This document shows positions 9,038 through 17,661 of a stretch of DNA of 64,000 nt, one piece after another. A model generated the notes under the pieces. That model did not search any database, was not told where the DNA came from, and saw nothing but the letters and a program-made list of their open reading frames with translations. Origin of the DNA: Szabonella sp046295215. Lineage in GTDB: Bacteria; Pseudomonadota; Alphaproteobacteria; Rhodobacterales; Rhodobacteraceae. Location: NCBI GenBank assembly GCA_046295215.1, contig JBKBNP010000002.1, positions 62,001 through 126,000 of the forward strand. Reading direction: 5' to 3'. Every line of letters begins with the position of its first letter. Within the stretch, counting starts at the first letter, position 1. Both the position numbers and the translations under genes were made by a program.

Positions 9038-10144
9038 ATGAACCGCAGAAACTTGCTGGCAACCGCCGCCGTCGGGCTGGGCCTTGCCTTCACCGGTGCC
9101 GCCTCGGCGCAGGCCATGGACAAGGTCAAGGCCTGTTTCGTCTATGTCGGACCCATCGGCGATGGTGGCTGGACCTATCAGCACCATCAGGGTCTGCTGG
9201 CCGTCGAGGCCGCCTATGGCGACAAGGTCGAAACCGCCTATCAGGAATCGGTGCCCGAGGGCGCGGATGCCGAACGGGTGCTGACGCAGATGGCGCTGTC
9301 GGGTTGCAACATCATCTTCACCACGTCTTTCGGCTATATGGATGCGACAAACAGCGTCGCAGCCAAGTTCCCGAATGTGAAATTCGAACATGCGACCGGC
9401 TACAAGCGCGAGCATCCGAATGTCTCGATCTACAATGCGCGTTTCTATGAAGGCCGCGCGGTGACGGGCCATATTGCAGGCCGTATGACGAAATCGAACA
9501 AGATCGGCTATATCGGCTCCTACCCGATCCCCGAGGTGATCCAGGGCATCAACGCGACCTTCATCCATGCGAGGAAGGTCAATCCGGATGTCACGATCTC
9601 GGTCGTCTGGGCCTACACCTGGTTCGATCCGGCGAAAGAGGCGGATGCTGCCAAGGCGCTGATCGAACAGGGCATCGACGTGATCGTGCAGCACACCGAT
9701 TCAACGGCCCCATTGGCCGAGGCGGCCAAGACGCCGGGCGTGATCGGGTTCGGGCAGGCCTCCGACATGTCGGAATACAAGACCAATCCCGATGGCACGC
9801 CCGGTCCGCGGGTGTCCTCCATCATTGACGAGTGGTCGCCCTATTACGTCAAGCGCGTCGGCGCGATGCTGGACGGAACCTGGGAATCCGTCGACAGCTG
9901 GGAAGGCATCGCCGCAGGCGAGGTCGTGATCGGCGAGATCACCGAAGCCGTGCCCGCCGATGTGAAGGCCGAAGCCGAGGCGCTGCGCGATGCCATTGCC
10001 GATGGCAGCTACCACCCCTTCACCGGCCCCTTGAACAAACAGGACGGATCGCCCTGGCTGGCTGAAGGCGAAACGGCGAGCGACGGCGACCTGCTGGGCA
10101 TGAACTTCTATGTCGAAGGCATCACCGGCGACATTCCGAACTGA
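9038..10144 (+). CDS. BMP family ABC transporter substrate-binding protein
   Basis: 368 residues. The signal peptide MNRRNLLATAAVGLGLAFTG ends near ASAQA, so the protein is periplasmic. Family motifs include KACFVYVGPIGDGGWTYQHH and FTTSFGYMDAT, as in PnrA/BMP proteins that bind purine nucleosides. The ribosome site is AGGGAGA upstream of ATG at 9038. As last gene of the block it completes a binding protein, two permeases and ATPase set. The gene order (ATPase, permease, permease, binding protein) has the binding protein last rather than first. Substrate prediction (xanthine, hypoxanthine, guanosine or similar) rests on the xdh neighbours. Confidence 0.92.
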   Translation: MNRRNLLATAAVGLGLAFTGAASAQAMDKVKACFVYVGPIGDGGWTYQHHQGLLAVEAAYGDKVETAYQESVPEGADAERVLTQMALSGCNIIFTTSFGYMDATNSVAAKFPNVKFEHATGYKREHPNVSIYNARFYEGRAVTGHIAGRMTKSNKIGYIGSYPIPEVIQGINATFIHARKVNPDVTISVVWAYTWFDPAKEADAAKALIEQGIDVIVQHTDSTAPLAEAAKTPGVIGFGQASDMSEYKTNPDGTPGPRVSSIIDEWSPYYVKRVGAMLDGTWESVDSWEGIAAGEVVIGEITEAVPADVKAEAEALRDAIADGSYHPFTGPLNKQDGSPWLAEGETASDGDLLGMNFYVEGITGDIPN

Positions 10145-10170
10145 TCGCGCCCGCAGATCACACGACCGGG

Positions 10171-10195
10171 AAAGGGGGGCCTCGCGCCTCCCTTT
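10171..10195 (+). terminator. Hairpin after the importer operon
   Basis: Ten-base stem AAAGGGGGGC / GCCTCCCTTT with loop CTCGC (one G-T pair), starting 27 bases after the stop of the binding protein gene and followed by TGCCATTTT. A plausible terminator, though the T run is interrupted. Confidence 0.5.
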
Positions 10196-10264
10196 GCCAT
10201 TTTGCGCGTCCCTGCCTTGTGGTCGCTCCGCACTCCTCCCGGGCAGAACGGGGGCTACCCGCAA

Positions 10265-10297
10265 GGGAGGCGCGGGCGCTTCGCGCGCCCCCCTTTT
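10265..10297 (+). terminator. Second hairpin with T run, importer to oxidoreductase gap
   Basis: GC-rich inverted repeat GGGAGGCGCG / CGCGCCCCCC (one mismatch) followed by TTTT at 10294-10297. It lies between the importer operon and the FAD oxidoreductase gene and could be a second terminator or another member of the palindromic repeat group, without the conserved core. Confidence 0.45.
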
Positions 10298-10328
10298 CCT
10301 TGCCCTTGCGCCGTGGCAGGGTGCGCGG

Positions 10329-11405
10329 ATGGATACGGATTTCATCATCATCGGGGGCGGAATCGCCGGGGTATCGGCCGCCGCCCATCTTGCTCCTTTC
10401 GGATCGGTCACGCTGCTGGAAGCGGAAGCGGCACTGGCGCATCATGCCTCGGGCCGCTCGGCGGCCTTGTATGAACCGCGCTATGGCTCGCCGCCTGTGG
10501 TCGCGCTGTCGCTGGCCTCGGACGCCTACTTCCGGCAGGCCGAGGGCGTATTGTCGGAACGCGGGCTGATGCTGCTGGCGCGGGAGGAGGAGGCGGAGGA
10601 GTTCGCCCATGACCTGCAAAGCATGGACTTCACCGAGATCACGCCGGACGAGGCGATTGCCATGGTGCCGGTGCTGAACCGGGATGTGATCGCGCGGGCA
10701 GGCTTTGCCGCCCATGCCTGGGATATCGACACCGACCTGCTGGTGCAGGGTTTTGCCAGAACCGCGCGCGCAGCCGGGGCCCGGATCGTGACCGGGGCGC
10801 AGGTATCGGCCCTTTCGCGCGATGGGGCGGGGTGGCGCATCGCCTCGTCGGCGGGCGATTTTTCCGCGCGCATGGTCGTCAATGCTGCCGGGGCCTGGGT
10901 GGATGAGATCGCGAAACTGGCAGGCATCCGGCCGTTGGGGTTCCAGCCCTACCGCCGGTCGATGGCGCGCATCCCCGCCCCCGGCGGCCATGATGTCAGC
11001 CGCTGGCCGATGATCTTTGGCGCAGGCGAGACATGGTATGCGAAACCCGATGCGGGCGCGCTGATCGTCTCGCCCGCCGAGGAACATCCGATGCCGCCGC
11101 ATGACGCCTGGGCCGACGACATGGTGCTGGCCGAGGGGCTCGCGCGCTACGAGGAGTTCGTGACCGAGCCCGTGACGCGGCTGCTGGCGAACTGGGCGGG
11201 CCTGCGGACCTTTGCGCCCGACCGGTCGCTGGTGATCGGGCCGGATGCGCGCGAGCCATCCTTTTTCTGGCTCGCAGGGCAAGGCGGGCAAGGGTTCCAG
11301 TCCTGCCCGGCCGCCAGCCAGCTTGCCGCCGACCTGATCGCGGGACGCGCGCCGGAGGTGGGGGCGGATGTGGTCGCCGCCGTAGCGCCCGGTCGCTTCG
11401 GATGA
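10329..11405 (+). CDS. FAD-dependent oxidoreductase, DAO family (DadA/glycine-oxidase-like)
   Basis: 358 residues. The N-terminal dinucleotide fold DFIIIGGGIAGVSAAAHLA binds FAD. MVVNAAGAWVDEIAKLAGI and the C-terminal WAGLRTFAPDRSLVIG, FFWLAGQGGQGFQ segments are typical of D-amino-acid or glycine oxidase-like enzymes. The exact substrate cannot be told from sequence. The cytoplasmic start at 10329 is chosen because the fold begins there; the longer open frame upstream is hairpin sequence. The stop overlaps the DUF938 start (ATGA), so the two are coupled. Confidence 0.88.
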   Translation: MDTDFIIIGGGIAGVSAAAHLAPFGSVTLLEAEAALAHHASGRSAALYEPRYGSPPVVALSLASDAYFRQAEGVLSERGLMLLAREEEAEEFAHDLQSMDFTEITPDEAIAMVPVLNRDVIARAGFAAHAWDIDTDLLVQGFARTARAAGARIVTGAQVSALSRDGAGWRIASSAGDFSARMVVNAAGAWVDEIAKLAGIRPLGFQPYRRSMARIPAPGGHDVSRWPMIFGAGETWYAKPDAGALIVSPAEEHPMPPHDAWADDMVLAEGLARYEEFVTEPVTRLLANWAGLRTFAPDRSLVIGPDAREPSFFWLAGQGGQGFQSCPAASQLAADLIAGRAPEVGADVVAAVAPGRFG

Positions 11406-12082
11406 CGCTGCGCCTGCCCGACAGCAAAAGCCCGGTTCTGACGGATGGACGCCGCATCGCCCCTTCGGCAGAGCGCAACCTTGCCCCGATCCTTGCATCG
11501 CTGGGCCGACATGCGTCCGCCTCCGGCATTGCGCTGGAACTCGCCAGCGGAACCGGCCAGCAGGTCGCGGCCTTCGCCGCCGCCCTTCCCGGGCTTCACT
11601 GGCATCCGACGGATGTGAACCCCGACAACCTCGGCTCCATCGCGGCATGGCGGCACGACGCCGCCTGCCCGAATCTCGGCCCGCCTGCCCTTCTGGATGC
11701 GGGGTGCGCAGGCTGGGGGGCGGGACGCGATGTATCGCTGGTGCTGGCGGTCAACCTTCTGCACCTCATCCCGCAGGCGGCTGCGCGGGTGGTGGTGGCT
11801 GAGGCTGCGGCGGCACTGGCACCGGGGGGCGTGCTGATGATCTACGGTCCCTTCCTGCGGGACGGGCGCGCAACCTCGGACGGGGACATCGCCTTTGATG
11901 CGAGCCTTCGCGCGCAGGATCCCCGGACCGGCTACAAGGACCAAGCAGAGGTCTGCGGCTGGATGCAGGCTGCGGGGCTGCGCACCCTTGCCGAGGAAAT
12001 GCCTGCCAACAACCTGATGTTGGTCGCCTTTCGGGATCAATCCGGCTCATGCCCTTCGTCCTCCGACAGTCCGGTTCCTTGA
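11402..12082 (+). CDS. DUF938 family protein, SAM-methyltransferase-like
   Basis: 226 residues. DUF938 proteins have a class I methyltransferase-like fold without an assigned reaction. Seen: APSAERNLAPIL near the start, IALELASGTGQQVAAFA (the glycine-rich SAM-binding loop), LHWHPTDVNPDNL, VLAVNLLHLIP, and GGVLMIYGPFLRDG. The translation start overlaps the stop of the oxidoreductase. The link between an amino-acid oxidase-like enzyme and this protein is unexplained. Confidence 0.85.
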   Translation: MTLRLPDSKSPVLTDGRRIAPSAERNLAPILASLGRHASASGIALELASGTGQQVAAFAAALPGLHWHPTDVNPDNLGSIAAWRHDAACPNLGPPALLDAGCAGWGAGRDVSLVLAVNLLHLIPQAAARVVVAEAAAALAPGGVLMIYGPFLRDGRATSDGDIAFDASLRAQDPRTGYKDQAEVCGWMQAAGLRTLAEEMPANNLMLVAFRDQSGSCPSSSDSPVP

Positions 12083-12257
12083 CCGAACCCGACAGGAAAG
12101 AACGATGGTCCGGCAACCCGGAAACCGCGACGGGCATGCAGCGTTCGCCTGCCCTGCCTCACAATCGCGCCAAGCATCCCGCGATGGTCTTCGCGCAAGG
12201 GTGACAACCCCTTCCCCCACTGCCAAGGTGATGTCAAATCAGTGGGGAGAGACAGGT

Positions 12258-13061
12258 ATGGGGCGGGTTGCGGCAATCCTTCTGACGGTGGCAATTGTCC
12301 TTGCAGGATGCGGCCCACGGCTGGTCCCGCCCCCGCGGGATGCCGCCTCCGGCCTGCCTGCCGCTTCGGTCAACACGCCCCGTTTCGGCGACGAAAAGCC
12401 CCATGCCTGGGACGGGCGCGACCCCTCGGCCTATCCGGTGCATGGCATCGATGCGGCCCGTTTCCAGACCGGGGTGGACTGGGCGCAGGCGCGCGCAGCA
12501 GGCGTGTCTTTCGCCTTCCTCAAAGCGACCGAAGGCGGCGACCTGCTTGACCCGGAATTCGCCAGCCACTGGCGCGGCGCGGGTCAGGCGGGGATTCCGC
12601 GCGGCGCCTATCACTTCTTCTATTTCTGCCGTCCGGCCATCGAACAGGCGCGCTGGTTCATCCGCAACGTTCCGCGCACGCCCGGCGCACTTCCCCCGGT
12701 GCTGGATATGGAATGGAACGCCCATTCGCCCACCTGCCGCCTGCGCCCCGAGAGTGCAAAGGTCCGAGCCGAAGCCGAGGTCTTTCTGGATGCGCTGGAG
12801 CGGCACTATGGCCAGCGCCCGATCGTCTATACCACGGTGGATTTCTACCGCGACAATGACATGGGCCGCTTGCCGCGGGTGGAGTTCTGGTTGCGGTCGG
12901 TGGCAGGCCATCCGTCGAAAGTCTATCCGGGCCAGCCCTGGAAATTCTGGCAATACAGCGGCACCGGGCGTGTTCCGGGCTTTCCGGGCAGAACCGATCT
13001 GAACGTGTTTTCAGGTTCTGTCGCGGACTGGCAGCGCTGGCTCTTGTCGCGCCGCCAGTAG
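12258..13061 (+). CDS. GH25 family lysozyme, predicted lipoprotein
   Basis: 267 residues. The N-terminus MGRVAAILLTVAIVLAGCGP is a lipoprotein signal with lipobox LAGC, so the mature protein is probably anchored in the envelope. The rest is a GH25 (Cpl-1-like) muramidase: VHGIDAARFQTGVDWAQAR near the start, FAFLKATEGGDLLDPEF, GAYHFFYFC, PPVLDMEWN (the acidic catalytic pair region) and FWQYSGTGRVPGF. It likely cleaves peptidoglycan during wall remodelling. A GGGGAG site precedes ATG at 12258; an upstream in-frame ATG at 12105 also has an AGGAAAG site but would bury the lipobox. Confidence 0.88.
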   Translation: MGRVAAILLTVAIVLAGCGPRLVPPPRDAASGLPAASVNTPRFGDEKPHAWDGRDPSAYPVHGIDAARFQTGVDWAQARAAGVSFAFLKATEGGDLLDPEFASHWRGAGQAGIPRGAYHFFYFCRPAIEQARWFIRNVPRTPGALPPVLDMEWNAHSPTCRLRPESAKVRAEAEVFLDALERHYGQRPIVYTTVDFYRDNDMGRLPRVEFWLRSVAGHPSKVYPGQPWKFWQYSGTGRVPGFPGRTDLNVFSGSVADWQRWLLSRRQ

Positions 13062-13087
13062 GAGGGGCGCTGCCCCCGCCGCGTTCC

Positions 13088-13166
13088 GCGCCTCCCCCGG
13101 GATACTTGGAGACAGAAAAAGTCTGCCCCCCCTTTTTCTGTCCAGAAATATCCCGGGGGGAGGCGC
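13088..13166. repeat. Large palindrome of two facing repeat cores; bidirectional terminator candidate
   Basis: Two copies of the repeat core face each other: GCGCCTCCCCCGGGATA with GACAGAAAAAG on the left, and CTTTTTCTGTC with TATCCCGGGGGGAGGCGC on the right, giving an imperfect palindrome of 79 bases. It sits between the convergent GH25 and dehydrogenase genes, where it can form a strong hairpin in either transcript. Confidence 0.75.
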
Positions 13167-13199
13167 AAGCCGGGGGGCAGCGCCCCCCTCTTGCCGAAG

Positions 13200-15701
13200 T
13201 CAGCCATCCAGCCGGATGCGGGCATTGGACGGGTCATAGGGGCTGTCCTCGACCACCACCGCCTGCCAGTCCTGCCGCAGCATCCGCACGGTCAGCTTCG
13301 TGCCGACCGTCGCAAGGTCGGGGCGCACATAGCCCATGCCGATCTGGCGGCCAAAGGCCACCGACCAGCCGCCCGAGGTCAGCCGCCCCACCTTGGCGCC
13401 GTCATGGAAAATCGCCTCCTTGCCCCAGGGGTCGGCATCGTCAGGCCCGTCGATCAGCACCGTCACGCATTGCGCGCGGATGCCGGTGTCCAACATCGCC
13501 TGCTTGCCCCGGAACTCCTTGGTGAGATCCACGAAGCGGTCCAGTGCCGCCTCCAGCGGCGTGGCGTCCCGCCCGAGTTCATTGCCGAAGGCGCGGTAGC
13601 TTTTCTCCTGCCGCAGCCAGTTCTGTGCGCGCGCACCGACCGGTTTCAGCCCGTGCTTTTCCCCCACCGACCAGATCAGATCCCAGAGGTAGCGCCCCAT
13701 CTCGACGGGGTGGTGCAATTCCCAGCCAAGCTCCCCGGTATAGGCGACCCGCACCGCCCGCACCGGGCACATGCCGAGTTCGATGTCACGGTAGCTCAGC
13801 CAGGGAAACCGCTTGTTCCCCAGCACTGTGTCGGGGTCGGCATCCTTGACCAGATCGCGCAGGACCGCACGCGCGTTCGGGCCTGCCAGCGCAAAGACAC
13901 CCCATTGCGTCGTGATGTCATGGCAATCGACATGACCGCCGCCCGAGGCGGTGAAATCCTCGATGGATTTCAGCAGGTAATCGCCATCGTAAGCGGTCCA
14001 CGCCCCGGCGGAAATGAGGTAGTATTCATTCTCGGCCAGCCGCACGATGGTATATTCCGTGCGCGTGGTGCCATGGTCCGTCAGCGCATAGGTCAGGTTG
14101 ATCCGGCCCAGCTTCGGCAGTTTGTTGCAGGTGAACCAGTCCAGAAAGGCGGTGGCCCCCGGCCCGCGCAGCAGATGCTTTGAAAAGGCACTGGCGTCGA
14201 TCAGTCCGGCAGTTTCGCGGATCGCGGTCGCCTCTGCCACCGCATGGGGCCACCAGCTGCCGCGCCGGAAACTGCGGCCGTCATGGTCGAATCCCGGGGC
14301 GGCATCCGGGGGCCCGAAATAGTTGGGTCGCTCCCAGCCATTCACCTGCCCCATCTGCGCGCCGAGCGCGCGCTGGCGGTCGTAGGCGGGGGCGGTGCGC
14401 AGCGGGCGGCAGGCTTCGCGCTCCTCGTCAGGGTGGTGGAGGACAAAAACGTGGTCGTAACATTCCTCGTTCTTGCGCGCGGCATATTCGGTGGTCATCC
14501 AGGTGCCGTAACGGCGCGGATCGAGGCTGGCCATGTCGATCTCGGCCTCGCCTGCGGTCATCAACTGGGCAAGGTAATGGCCCGTCCCGCCCGCCGCCGT
14601 GATGCCAAAACTGAACCCTTCCGCGATCCACATGTTGCGCAGGCCCGGCACGGGACCGACCAGCGGATTGCCATCGGGGGTATAGCAGATCGGACCGTTG
14701 AAATCGTCCTTCAGACCCACGGTTTCGGAGGACGGAAGGCGATGGATCATCGCCATATATTCTGCCTCGATCCGCTCCAGATCGAGCGGAAAGAGGTCGG
14801 CGCGGAAGCTTTCCGGCACGTCATAGAGAAAGCGCGCCGGAGCGTTCTTTTCATAGGGGCCGAGGATCCAGCCGCCGCGTTCCTCGCGCACATACCATTT
14901 TGCATCGGCGTCGCGCAGGACCGGATGTTCGGGATTGCCGGCGCGGCGCCAGGCGACCAGCGCGGGGTCGGGCTCGGTCACGATATACTGGTGTTCGACC
15001 GGGATCGCGGGAAGTTTCACACCCTGCAAACGCGCGGTGCGCTGCGCGTGGTTGCCGGTCGCGGTGACGACATGTTCGGCGGTGATGTCGAACTTCTCCT
15101 CCCCCGCAACGAGCCGCCCGCCCTGTTCCACCATCCGCGTGCAGGATACGATCCATTCCGATCCCGTCCAGCGATAGCCGTCAACCTGCACGCGGCGCTC
15201 GATCGTGGCCCCATGCTGGCGCGCGCCCTTGGCCATGGCCTGTGTCACATCGGCAGGGTTGATATAGCCGTCCTGCGGGTGGAACAGCGCGCCTTTCAGA
15301 TCCTCGGTGCGCAGAAGCGGCCAGCGGTCCTTCATTTCGCGCGGCGTCAGGAATTCGTGATAGACATCCGCCGAATCCGCCACGGCGGAATAGAGCATGT
15401 ATTCGTCCATCCGCGCATCCGTCTGCGCCATGCGCAGGTTGCCGACCACGGCAAACCCCGCGTTCAGCCCGGTTTCCGCCTCCAGCGTCTTGTAGAAATC
15501 GACCGAGTATTTGTGGATATGGGTCGTGGCGTAGCTCATGTTGAACAGTGGCAGCAGTCCTGCCGCGTGCCATGTGGACCCGGAGGTGAGTTCGTCACGC
15601 TCGACCAGCATCGTGTCCCAGCCCGCCTTGGCCAGATGATAGGCGATGCCATTCCCGACGGCCCCGCCGCCGACGACCAGAGCTTTGACATGGGTTTTCA
15701 T
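13200..15701 (-). CDS. Dimethylglycine/sarcosine dehydrogenase-like flavoprotein (DAO plus GcvT domains)
   Basis: 833 residues. The N-terminal FAD oxidoreductase domain (KALVVGGGAVGNGIAYHLAK) carries the STWHAAGL motif with H45, the position of the covalently bound FAD in mammalian dimethylglycine and sarcosine dehydrogenases. The C-terminal half is an aminomethyltransferase (GcvT-like) folate domain with AGPNARAVL, RVAYTGELGWELH and a GARAQNWLRQEKSYRAFGNE segment. It probably demethylates N-methylated glycines and passes the one-carbon unit to tetrahydrofolate. ATG at 15701 is chosen because the FAD fold begins there. It is monocistronic and convergent with the GH25 gene. Substrate among dimethylglycine, sarcosine and relatives is not resolved. 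Confidence 0.88.
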   Translation of the reverse strand: MKTHVKALVVGGGAVGNGIAYHLAKAGWDTMLVERDELTSGSTWHAAGLLPLFNMSYATTHIHKYSVDFYKTLEAETGLNAGFAVVGNLRMAQTDARMDEYMLYSAVADSADVYHEFLTPREMKDRWPLLRTEDLKGALFHPQDGYINPADVTQAMAKGARQHGATIERRVQVDGYRWTGSEWIVSCTRMVEQGGRLVAGEEKFDITAEHVVTATGNHAQRTARLQGVKLPAIPVEHQYIVTEPDPALVAWRRAGNPEHPVLRDADAKWYVREERGGWILGPYEKNAPARFLYDVPESFRADLFPLDLERIEAEYMAMIHRLPSSETVGLKDDFNGPICYTPDGNPLVGPVPGLRNMWIAEGFSFGITAAGGTGHYLAQLMTAGEAEIDMASLDPRRYGTWMTTEYAARKNEECYDHVFVLHHPDEEREACRPLRTAPAYDRQRALGAQMGQVNGWERPNYFGPPDAAPGFDHDGRSFRRGSWWPHAVAEATAIRETAGLIDASAFSKHLLRGPGATAFLDWFTCNKLPKLGRINLTYALTDHGTTRTEYTIVRLAENEYYLISAGAWTAYDGDYLLKSIEDFTASGGGHVDCHDITTQWGVFALAGPNARAVLRDLVKDADPDTVLGNKRFPWLSYRDIELGMCPVRAVRVAYTGELGWELHHPVEMGRYLWDLIWSVGEKHGLKPVGARAQNWLRQEKSYRAFGNELGRDATPLEAALDRFVDLTKEFRGKQAMLDTGIRAQCVTVLIDGPDDADPWGKEAIFHDGAKVGRLTSGGWSVAFGRQIGMGYVRPDLATVGTKLTVRMLRQDWQAVVVEDSPYDPSNARIRLDG

Positions 15702-15928
15702 TGGGGCGACTCCCTTGGGCGCGATTTTGCCCATAGATGCCTGAATGAATGGCGAGCGGGCAAGATGGCCCGACCTTTGACAGACGAAAACGACATGGGA
15801 CGGGAATGCGGGGATTGGCTCCGGCGTCCGGGAAAGATAGCCATATGGCAGAAGGCGAAGCACAATGGAATTCGGCATCCGTTTCAGGCCGCTGACAGGA
15901 GCGGCAGAACCAGCCCGGGCAGAAGGTC
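15702..15928. other. Divergent intergenic region, dehydrogenase / YdeI-like
   Basis: A 227-base gap carrying the promoters of two divergent genes. No clear operator, terminator or repeat core is visible. Confidence 0.3.
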
Positions 15929-16549
15929 ATGATTTCAGAGATCGAGGATTATTTCCTGAAAGGGTGCGGGCGCTGCAAACGGTTCGGGACGCCCGACTGT
16001 TCGGTGCAGCGTTGGGCGGCAGGGCTGGACCGGCTCCGCCGCATCTGTATTGACAGCGGACTGACCGAAACGGTGAAATGGGGGCATCCCTGTTACATGC
16101 ATGCCGGACGAAACATCGCGATCATCGGTGCGTTTCGTGACGATTTCCGCCTGAGCTTCCTGAATGCCGCCCTGCTGCGTGATCCCGACGGGGTGCTTGA
16201 ACGACGCGGCCCGAACACCCGGACCCCGGACATGTTCCGCTTCGACAATGCCGGGCAGGTCGCGGTTTCGGCGCCTGTCATCCGGTCCTATCTGTCGGAA
16301 GCGATGGGATATGCCGAAACGGGCGTCACAGCGCCAAAGGCAGAGACCGCAATCGAGCTTCCCGAGGAACTGGTGGCCGTCATGGACGCGGACCCCGAAC
16401 TGGCGGAGGCTTTCCACAGCCTCAGCCCGGGGCGCCAGCGAAGCCATGTGCTTCATCTGGAGTCGACCAGAACCCCGGCGACCCGATTTGCGCGCATCGA
16501 AAAATGTCGCCCGAAAATTCTGGCCGGGAAAGGCGCAAACGAGCGGTGA
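15929..16549 (+). CDS. YdeI/OmpD-associated (DUF1801-type) family protein
   Basis: 206 residues. The central part resembles the YdeI family with its N-terminal DUF1801-like fold: LTETVKWGHPCYMHAGRNIAIIGAFRDDFRLSF, and a C-terminal helical part with LPEELVAVMDADPELAEAFH and SLSPGRQRSHVLHLESTRTP. An N-terminal cysteine set (GCGRCKRFGTPDC) is notable and could bind a metal. The biochemical role of the family is unknown. ATG at 15929 is preceded by an AGAAGG site. Confidence 0.75.
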   Translation: MISEIEDYFLKGCGRCKRFGTPDCSVQRWAAGLDRLRRICIDSGLTETVKWGHPCYMHAGRNIAIIGAFRDDFRLSFLNAALLRDPDGVLERRGPNTRTPDMFRFDNAGQVAVSAPVIRSYLSEAMGYAETGVTAPKAETAIELPEELVAVMDADPELAEAFHSLSPGRQRSHVLHLESTRTPATRFARIEKCRPKILAGKGANER

Positions 16550-16600
16550 CGTGATGCCTTTCCCGCCCCCTGTGCCGGGACGGACCAAAGATGCCCCCGA

Positions 16601-17557
16601 CTATGCCGCCACCTTGCCGAACCGCCATTCGCTGACCTGTTGCCACGCCTGCCCCGGTTCCAGCAGGATCGAGGGAAAGCCGGGCTGGTTCGCCGCATCG
16701 GGCCAGAATTGTGGCTCGATCGCCAAGGCCGCGTGGCCGGGGCGCTGGTCGTAGATCTGCAATCCCGGCTCGGTCGTGGCAAGCGCCATGGCCACCCCGC
16801 CCTGACCTTGCAGCCACATCACCTCACGCAGGGGCATGCGCGCGTCCGACAGGCAGAAATTCGTGTCGATGGGCGGGTTGCCCGGCACAATCGCGCGCAT
16901 TTCGCGGAAATCAAACCCCGTCCCCGCGACCGGCAGAACCCGGCCCGTCGGAACCAGTTGTTCATCGACCTCGGTGATGCCATCCGACGCAATCCGCATC
17001 CGGTGCCCCGCAACACTTCCACCGCCGTCAAGGTTCCAGTATCCATGATGCGCAAGGTTGGCGAGCGTGGGTGCATCGGTGTCCATGTCCAGCGTCAAAC
17101 GCAACGTGGCCGGGGCGTGGAGACTGTAGCGCGCCCGGATCACGCGGTTGCCGGGAAATCCGCCGGTGCCATCCGGCAAGGCAGTTCGCAACTGCACGCT
17201 GTCCGGCGTGGCCCCTTCGATGTCCCAGTTCCGCCGATGCAGACCCGACGGCCCGGAATGCAGCGTCACACCGGGAACACGGTCCGTCTCGAAGAGGTAT
17301 TCGCGTCCGGCGATCACCGCCCTTGCTCCGCCGATCCGATTGGCCACCGGCCCGACGATCACCCCGTGCGAGCCCATGCCCTGTTCGAAATCCTCCATGC
17401 GGCCAACGCCTTGCGTCAGGTCATGGTCAACCCCGTCAAGCCGCACCGAACGCAGCGCCGCCCCCCAGGTCAGCACTTCGACGCGCAGACCATGCGCCTC
17501 CATCGTCACGGCCTGCACCGGAATCCCCGACGGGGCTCTCCCAAACTCGCCGATCAT
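16601..17557 (-). CDS. galM: Aldose 1-epimerase (mutarotase)
   Basis: 318 residues. It interconverts alpha and beta anomers of aldoses. Seen: GPVANRIGGAR, TLHSGPSGLHRRNW, NLAHHGYWNLDG with a catalytic His, and AIEPQFWPDAANQP with the catalytic Glu. ATG at 17557 is favoured because GGGGAG lies 5 bases upstream; an in-frame ATG 27 bases earlier is possible. No sugar operon is adjacent, so the physiological sugar is unknown. Confidence 0.88.
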   Translation of the reverse strand: MIGEFGRAPSGIPVQAVTMEAHGLRVEVLTWGAALRSVRLDGVDHDLTQGVGRMEDFEQGMGSHGVIVGPVANRIGGARAVIAGREYLFETDRVPGVTLHSGPSGLHRRNWDIEGATPDSVQLRTALPDGTGGFPGNRVIRARYSLHAPATLRLTLDMDTDAPTLANLAHHGYWNLDGGGSVAGHRMRIASDGITEVDEQLVPTGRVLPVAGTGFDFREMRAIVPGNPPIDTNFCLSDARMPLREVMWLQGQGGVAMALATTEPGLQIYDQRPGHAALAIEPQFWPDAANQPGFPSILLEPGQAWQQVSEWRFGKVAA

Positions 17558-17661
17558 CAAAGCTCCCCCGACACGCCTCTGCAAACTGCTCCGCTTGCGT
17601 CACCGGGAATGGTGGAATGGTCAAGAGGGGATCGGCTAGGACAGCGAAGCGACGGCGCGGA

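Noticed and set aside
12105..12257. Upstream in-frame start for the GH25 lysozyme
   Set aside because: It has a fair ribosome site but would place 51 polar residues before the lipoprotein signal; the ATG at 12258 fits the lipobox.
14244..15932. 562-residue open frame opposite the dimethylglycine/sarcosine dehydrogenase-like gene
   Set aside because: The - strand gene has FAD and GcvT motifs; the + frame has none and reads as Arg/His/Pro-rich noise.
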